DNA from: Nectonema munidae
Lineage: Eukaryota; Nematomorpha; Nectonematoida; Nectonematidae
Length of the DNA: 64,000 bases
Assembly: GCA_030549495.1 (NCBI GenBank)
Contig: JAUIRK010000889.1
Location: 374,501 to 438,500 of the forward strand
Reading direction: 5' to 3'
Below are positions 15,201-24,200 of the stretch, one piece after another. Below the pieces are notes generated by a model that did no database searches, had not been told where the DNA came from, and saw only the letters and a list, made by a program, of their open reading frames with translations. A program made the position numbers and the translations under genes. The number at the start of each line of letters is the position of its first letter. Positions within the stretch are counted from its first letter, which is position 1.

Positions 15201-18200
15201 TGTTCTGAACCATATTAAGGCATAGCGATTTAAGCAGTATATAATTTTTGTAATTCATAATTATTAACTATCATCTGTATGAACTCATAGTTCATATTAG
15301 GATCATGGAAGCTTACAGGAAAATAAAAATCAAGAACGTGTCTCAAGATTCTATCCAAAATATGATGTCTGAAATCAACAAATTGAGATTTAATCAATTC
15401 AACATTTTTTGCTAAAGTCTAACTACAACTCCTGTAAAGCGACCAGTACTTGTAGGTGTAGTATCACAAATAATCATTTTGCGGCGGGCAATGCATTCTT
15501 TTCATCAAGTATTTTTGTTGTTCCTTCAAAAATACGTTTGGCTGAACTGCCTTCACTTCTAAAAACTCCTAAATTAATTCTCTGCCCAGGATTTTGAAGA
15601 CATACTACTTGATAGTCTTCGTTTTTTACTATTTTTTTAGCGATAAAATCTCTTACCATCAAAATGCAGAAAACATTTTTTTAAATTTTAATAACTCGTG
15701 CAATCATACACCTCTAAATATTCCAGATTGTGATGGAGTTGGCAAGTCTATTTCCTCTCTCGAAATACTTAAACATACTTTCGAAGCGTTATGCGTAGAA
15801 AGAGATACGTTTGTAACCAATTTAACAGATTGCGATGTAGAATAGCCATGTCAAACATGTGGCCCATTACAAGCAGATTTGCGGCCCACACAGATTACAG
15901 TATTATTAATTATAGACTTCTCAGAGAACTAGGTTGCCTGATTTTCACTTATCATCTCTTATAAAAGTTCGCACTGCACAGAAATTTCAGCCAGACATGC
16001 AAAGATTGTCAATGACAAGAGGTGTCAAGCCTCGGGACAAGAACATCTAAAGTATTTGAATAATTAATAATAAATGTTTATTTTGAACTATTGTAATTTA
16101 TGTGCATTTCATTTGTCGTTCATTCAAATACATGTGGGCCATCATGTATGTTGCCTTATAAACTTTTTCTATATTAAAATAAAGAACAGATATTATATCC
16201 TTGCTAATTTTTTAATTAAATTATTTTGTTTAACTATACATGACTTTGTACTTGCATTTTTGAATATAATCAAACCATTCATGTTTCTAAGTTAAAAGTA
16301 AAATATTCTGCAATAATTTTTATTGAACAACTTTAAATATAATTGTAGGAGTGCGGCCCTCATGAGAACACAAACTCACTCCTTTGGCCCTCATGGGACT
16401 CCGAGTTTGACTTTGTTGCTGGCTTCTTTATTTTGTTTTCCAAATTGCATTCTTCTTCACTGTCATCAGAGTTTTTTTGTCTTTTTGAAGGATGAATCGA
16501 AGAAAGTGGAGCCAGTTTATTTGCCACATAACAAATCTTCCCTTTAGATTCAATCTGTTTTTTTTTTATAAAATTCTTTATCTTATCTGCATTACCAATT
16601 TCCCTCTATTTTTGTAATGTCAAATAAAGTGATTATTCTTTAAATTTTTCTTTAGTATACCTTAGATTTTTTTTATATTGTAAAATCAATTTTTTTATTT
16701 TATCAATAATTTCTTGCTCACTAAGTTGAGGAAAACTCATTTTTCCCATAAACCAGGTAATTCTTGAAATTTTTTTTATTCTACCTTGTTTGAGTTTTTC
16801 TAGTAAAGTATGGTAACAGCCAAGAATAGCAATTTTTTTTAGATAAGCTTCTAATTCTATGTAAGATTCTTGTATGCTTGGTTTTAGGTGATAAATTTTT
16901 TTCCTACACTTTAGAATTTTTAGCTACAACAGAAATGGATTTAAATTCCGCCATAATTCTATGGAAAAAAAGAATATAAAGAAGTAAAAAAAACTAACTG
17001 GTCTATAATTATGCTAAAATTTTATGTTATTTATTTATATAAACTTTTTGAATAATAATTTTTATACTTCATACGATAATATCAAATATAACTAAAGTTA
17101 TATATTTTTAGCTTTAATATCCTGAGAATCATTTTTTTGTTAAAAGTTAATTTTTTTATATTTTATACTTTTTGTCCACTTAAAAAATAACTGGGTAGTA
17201 AATCAAAAAAAAATGTTAAGTAACAACTCTAATATAATAATTATGATTTTTACAAATTATGAAATTTTATTTTTATTAAATTATATTAGAAATAATTCTT
17301 GGGAAAGAGAGAAATGAAGGAGATGTTACAGTTCCAAAAAATTAGCAGATCTGAGAGTTGTTAAACAAGTTGCTTAATTTTTGATATGATATGATCTTAC
17401 ACTAGAGCTTCTGATTTCTCGATAAAATTTAATTCTCGAGAAACAAGAAAAAAAATATATGATTCTCAAGACTCGAGAAGTTAAAAAATATTAAAAATAT
17501 TTTACGAAAAAAAAATTTATTTTGTTTTATTACTAAAATAACTTTTTAAAAAAACAAGAGCTCCTAGAATTTTTTTTAAATAATTTATAAAATAATATTT
17601 TTTTTAACTTTATTTTAGTTTAAATTAAACTTTTTTTAAATATTTTTTTATTTTTACAAATCTATCAAAATTTTGTAATAAAAAATTGACTATAACAACA
17701 AAAAAAAACAAAGCAAAATTTAGTTTTTACAATTATTTATTTTTTATTAATATTTATTCAAAATTTAACATGTTTTCAGTAATAAAAAATTTTTTAATTC
17801 TTGAGTCTCGACAAAAATTTCTCGAGAATCAAGAAATTAAAATATTCTAAAATTCTTGAGAATTGAGACTCGAGAAATCTCGAGACAGAAGCTCTAGCCT
17901 ACACCTTTAGGAACTAGTTTGCTTAAATAAAAAAGGTGTACCAAGATCAAGTAATCGCCTGTTTCATTTAAAAATGACCGTGGTAGAATCCTTTTTCTTT
18001 ACTTTTTAACAAAAGTTTATCGATTTATGAAACAGGAATGGGGGGGGGGGGGTGGAGTCGCCTGCAAAAATTCATAACCCTAAATTATTCCCTATTTTTT
18101 CGATTTCACAACTGAAACTAATTTTAAGCTAATTCTCACGTACAACATATCAGATTTTGAAACGACCGATGAATTCTTGACTCTCGTGGCTTTCAAATCT

Positions 18201-21200
18201 GGCAAATTGAAAAAAGGGGGCATTCCTGACAAAAACTTCGCTTGCAAGTTAATTCTGAACGATTGGAACAAGTATTTTCACTCATTAAATTATATTTTAT
18301 ACTAGGATCACCGAATTTTTTAATCTATTTTTACGAAACGGTCAAATTGACTTCTGGACATTAGTTTTATAAAATACCCAGTGTTTTTCAACAATGGACG
18401 AAAATGAAATTCAGGGAGGCGATTTTTTTTAGCAATAGTTAAACACTGTAAAATAAATATTCATTTTTTTTCCCAAAAACTTACTTTTTTACATAAGAAT
18501 TTGATATAGTCAGAATTTCAACCAGTTAAGTTTTTTCTAATTTTAAATTTCAACTCGAAAATCACCTGTTATTCTGAATTAAGAATTTGTTTGAACTCAA
18601 GAAAGAAGAATGTGTGATAAACAGTGTTGTAGAGTCGTAAAAATATTTGGCTACTCCGAATCCACATATATATAATTTTGCGATTTTGACTTTAAAAAAT
18701 ATAATAATGCAACAACAACTTTTCCGTTTCAAATATCATAAATCTCCAAAAAGTTTGATGGCATGTACCATATTTCAAGGCCGTTTATCAATGTTAATTT
18801 TAGATAGTCAATGAAAGATTTCTTGAATTTTAGGCATTTCTACTTTGTGTTGCAAGGAAAAAGTTTGGTCTATTTTCCTCAACATAATGTTCTATTGCAG
18901 TGGTTCCCAACCGGGGGTCCATGGACCCCTAGGGGTCCATGGAAGAATTTCAAAGGGTCCATGTAAATTCTACTTCCAACTACTTATGCTGAATCTCCTT
19001 TAAATACTTCTATTTTCCAAATCAATATAAATATATATATATTTAGAGCTTTTTAAATAAATATTTTCTTCCCTTTTTTAAAGTTTCATATTTTCAATGT
19101 TAATATATCCTTTTTATAAGTTACAATATTTTTGAAAAATTTATATTTTAAATAGAAAAAAATTTTATTCACATTTTATGTCAGGCTTTACGATTTCTCT
19201 GATTTCATATGAATAAGCATACGATTTAATCAGATGACTAGAATCATCTTTGCATAAAAATCTTTGATTAATTTTGTTGGCTCAAACTATTCAGTTGTAG
19301 GGGTCCACAGGTAAAAAAGTGGCTGGAAAAGGGGGAACGGGATAAAAAAGGTTGGGAACCACTGTTCTATTGGTTTGTATTTGTAGTTTAGTGTCTTTCT
19401 CGTATTGTCTTCAAAAAGATTTTCAATTTATTTTCTATAAACTCCTTATTTGAGACAAAACAATAAGATTCATAAATTGAATTTATCCGAATATTTTTTT
19501 ACTCATAAACTGAGTTTTGCTCTCTTACAAACTAATTTTAACTTAACTTTTTACTTATGATATATTAATACAAAATGTGCCGCTGAAGTGAACTGCCTCA
19601 CTGAATTCATATACTAATCTATAAAGCATTTTTATAATAAACCAATTTTTATCCCTTTTTTGTTAAATTTTAATCATTACTAAATTTAACGATAAGTTTT
19701 CAGTAAATTTTATAAGTAATTTTTTTTCCTTTTTTTAATGTATTTATGTAACTGTCACGTATGAAAGGGTCAATGGTCAAATTGACCTCTAGCATTTCTA
19801 GTGTTGAAAATTCTTTAAATCTATTTAATTCAACCAATTTTTTTCTCAGTGGAAAACTCAAGCACTTTGTTCTACCGCCACTCAAGGAAGATGCTGATGC
19901 TGGCATGCATCTTGATGAAAATGAGGGCGTGGAATCTGCGTCTGATGTCAAACTCGTAGAAGAAATGTCAGCTCCGTTGCAAGCTCTTCAAGAGTTATAC
20001 GACCAAGAAGGCAAGAGCTTGACTCATCGCAAAGATGTTTCCTTCACAAACACCACGAGTGATCTTGACAGTCTATCGGTAGATCCCCTTCCACTTTCTT
20101 CGACGTCAACAGCGGCACAACAGTCTCAGCTCCTCTCATATGTAAGTTCTTTGATTTGTTGTTCGCCAAAATTCCTTTTCCCGCAATAAACATTGCTTTC
20201 AATTCAATGATATTCACTGTTTGCTAATATTCACTTTTAGCAAAACAGATGCCATTTCTCTACATGTACTACACAGTATAGTGAAAACCGGATATAATGA
20301 ATTTTAGGATTCGTTAGGTTTAAATCGTTATAATAAATTTTTGTTTGTTTCTCCTCTTTTGCTATCTATATTTATTTTTCAATTCATGCAAAATGTATCT
20401 TTAAAATATTGAATTGCTTCAAAAGCTTTCTTACTTTAATTTTTGTAATGAATTTTTCTGCTCGTCACATTGACCCATATTTTTTGAGGAACCACTTTTT
20501 CGGACTGGCATAGCGCCCAAACCGAAATATATTTTTTTTCAAAGGATTCTTTTATACTATAATGTTCTTAGAAAACTTTTTTTTGAAAAAAGTTTTTCAT
20601 TTTTTTCAAGACACGATCCAAACTTTACCATTCATCAGTCACCGAGAGCTATTTTTCTCTTCGCTCATTAGTAACACATTAAACTTTATATATATCTATT
20701 TTTATACTCTCATTCCACTACTATCACGCTAGTTATTGATCTTAGCGCACAACTATGAGAAGAAAATCAAACCCGCACTTAAATTTTGGATGATTAAATC
20801 AAAAGAAGTAAAAAACTAATGTTAATTTATAAAAAACCAAAAACTAAAATGATTTTATAAAAATCTAAAAATAAATAGTGGACTACGATTATCCAACAAA
20901 ACTTGTACATTCGATCTACATTTTTCACTTCAAAAATAATTTTAAATTTATTAGAAAAACATTATACTGACCAATAAAAAAACGAAGGTTAATTTATAAA
21001 AAAAATGGAAAAACTAATACTATTTTATAAAAATCTACAAATAAATTTAGATTCTGAGAGTAGAGTCGCTTTATAATTGTGCTGGAAATTGTCACATAAT
21101 ATAGGTAAAAATTTGTCCTAATGAAAGGAGCTTTGGTTTAAAATGCATCCCTTATCTGCTAATTAATGGTAGGAAGCCCATGGAAAATAAAAACAGTAAA

Positions 21201-24200
21201 AGGTATTTCTTAAGTACTTGTGATATAAGTAATGTATTCTGAAAGCCCATAAAAAATGCTTTAATTTGGTATATCGCATGATGCATTTTGTTGAGAAATG
21301 TGAAAGTTATAAGCGTTTTAATATTTGACTAAGATTTAAGCTAGGAACACTACAAATAAACTAAGCGTACACTAGCCCGATAAAATAAACCACACACGCG
21401 TGCTAAAGATGTGGTGAAGCGTATGCGAGATAAGAATTCACTGCGCTCACAAACGCGTAATGCAACATGTGTTAAACTTTCTTCGCATAGTTATGCTCTA
21501 AAATCAATCAATAATGTGATTTATTCTTCGCACACTCTCGGTATAAATATAACGAATGCCCTTCGTTAAAAATTAGAAAGGTTGTATCTAAACTAAATAA
21601 AAGTAAACTACGATTATCAAACAAAACTCGTACATTTAATCGACATTTTTCACTTGAAAAATAATTTAAAATTTATTAGAAAAATATTATACTGACCTAT
21701 ACTACTGACCCATAAAAAGTAAAAAATAAATATTAATTTTCGACAGTTTTATTTAACTATGACATTTTAAAATGTTAAAATCCATATTCTACCTTTGTGA
21801 ATATTAAATTTTGAAGAAATAATATATAAACTCATCACGTTAATTATTGGTATTTTTTGAAACTAGATAAAAGTTAACTGACCTCACATAAAAGCGGATT
21901 TTGGAAAAATAAAAATATATTTATTTGTAAAACCTAGCCTATTTTTTTACCCTTAAAGAGTATAGCTTCAAATCTTGTACATTCGATCAACATTTTTCAC
22001 TTTAAAAATAATTTTAAATTTATTAGAAAAACATTATACTGACCTGTACTACTGACCCATAAAAAGTAAAAAATATATATTAATTTTCGACAGTTTTCTT
22101 CAACTATGAAATTTTAAAATGTAAAAAATCATATTTTACCTTTGTGAATATAAAATATTGAAAAAATATTATATAAATTAAGAACGTTAATTATTATTGG
22201 TATTTTTTGAAACTAGATAAAACTTGACTGACCTCACATAAAAGCAGATTTTGGAAAAATGAAAAATTATTTATTTGTATAACCTAGCCTATGTTAACCA
22301 CAAAGAGTATACCTTTCCAATGATATCATTTTCATTCAATTTTTTTTAAAAATCTTCAGATTATGCTTAAATAAAAAGGTGGTCCGTAATTTTTTCAAAA
22401 ATTTAGACAAAATTTTTCGAAGTAAAGTCCATTTATTAAAATTTGTTAAAACTTTTGCAAAAAATAAATTATTCTAGAGTATGTAGCAAACGATAAGCTT
22501 TCTAATGATATATATATATCATGAAAAAGAAATATTGAAAAACAGTTTAATTCTTTCTTCAAATCAAACAAGTAAAAATTTTCAAAAAGTAGTATTGGTA
22601 TTATTATTATTATTATTATTATATTATAGATTATTATTATTATATATTACATATTTCAACCAATCATATAGTTTTTATGAAATAAAACTGCAATTTCAAA
22701 GTTAAATTTTTTGAACTTTTAGGTAGAATTTTTGAAATGTGGCTTTCAATATGTATGTAAAATATTTTTTGAAAATTTTTATTTTAAGTATATTTTTTAA
22801 GCATTTTACGATTTACACATCTAAATATATAATAAGGCTGGCAAGTTTTGCGAGTTGTCTCCCTGGAGGTCTTGCCAGACCTCTGATATAAAAACGAGAC
22901 TTCATTTAATTTCTACAAGAAAATTTGTTCTGTCTTTGTTTTTGATATAAACAAATGGTGGAAAATGTTTTTTTGATAAGGTTTTTTCAAATAATCTCTG
23001 AGTGCTATTAAACTGAAGGCTTAAATTTCTACGTTTTATTTTATCGAATTAATACATTAATTTTGATTCGATATTAAATTGCTGTTAGGGAGTTTTTAGA
23101 AATTTTATCATCAAGAACTTAATGTCGTATCCAAACTTTTTCAACTAAAAAGAAGTCATGGAAAGATTTGTGCAATTAATTTAGTACTAAGTTCATAGTG
23201 AAAGTTCTTGTTGTTTTAACAAAATTGCAGAAGCAAACAAATAGAGAAAATTTCAATTTCTCAAAATGACATTAAGTTATTGATGATAAAATTCTTGATG
23301 CTTTGAATGCAGTATCCAAAAGAAATGAACCCAAAGCAGAGTTAAATGAAAAAGAATATAAAGAAAAGTTTGTGAAATCAGGGTTTCGGAGCAAAAATAT
23401 TTTAGTCTCTGGCTCCGGCTCTTCAAACGTTTAATCATTAATATACTACGTATATAATATCTAGAATTGATAAAGATCATCTACACTTTAATTTTATTAT
23501 ATTTTTATATTGACCAATGGAAAAGAAAATGAGAGAAATTACACAAAGAATATACGCAGAATATTATTAGCGTTATATAATATGCATATTGACTCCCATT
23601 TTGAATATAAATACTGGATAACTGAAATCATATCTACTCAAGCATTTCAATAAAGAAAGACAAAGCGCACATCCTCAAAATGGGGGGAGGGGCTTTTTTT
23701 AAAATATAATTTTCAAAATTTATTATAAAAGAATTTTTGTCCAATGAACACACCCATTATTACCCGACCCTTTATTAGCGCTGTAAGCTCTCAATCCAAC
23801 CACGACTGCACAGATTTTTAGTCAAATGACCTTTTTTGTCATTCTGATTGCATCAACCTTCTAGCTCAGTGGTTTTCAAACTGGAGTCCGCGGTGCCTGT
23901 AAGAAGTTCCATGTGGATCGAGAAGGAGATATTGAGTGAATCGTTTTTCGCACACGAGTTATTTACCAATAAATCACATTTAAAAATAAATAAGTTTGTT
24001 TTTGAATTGAGGACTATTTTTTTTCTTTTATTGCTTTTCAGGCCAAATTTTATAAATGTGCGTTTTTCTTAATGGCTAAAAAATAGAATATGACGACTGA
24101 CACTTGAAATTTGATTTTACCGCATTAACGTCTGGTGGGGAAGAGGAATATAAATGTCCTTTGTGTTCTCAAGTGTTAGCATCCACATTTCTAAAGCCGT

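Noticed and set aside
15594-15845. 83-codon plus-strand frame containing [10 protein letters not shown], which looks like a P-loop
   Set aside because: The motif lacks the GxxxxGK[ST] spacing and neighbouring motifs, and the frame overlaps minus-strand LINE-1 ORF1 sequence.
19761-19849. Upstream extension of GNL3-like exon g
   Set aside because: The frame is open, but the TTTTTTTCTCAG acceptor and exact phase with exon f place the exon start at 19850.
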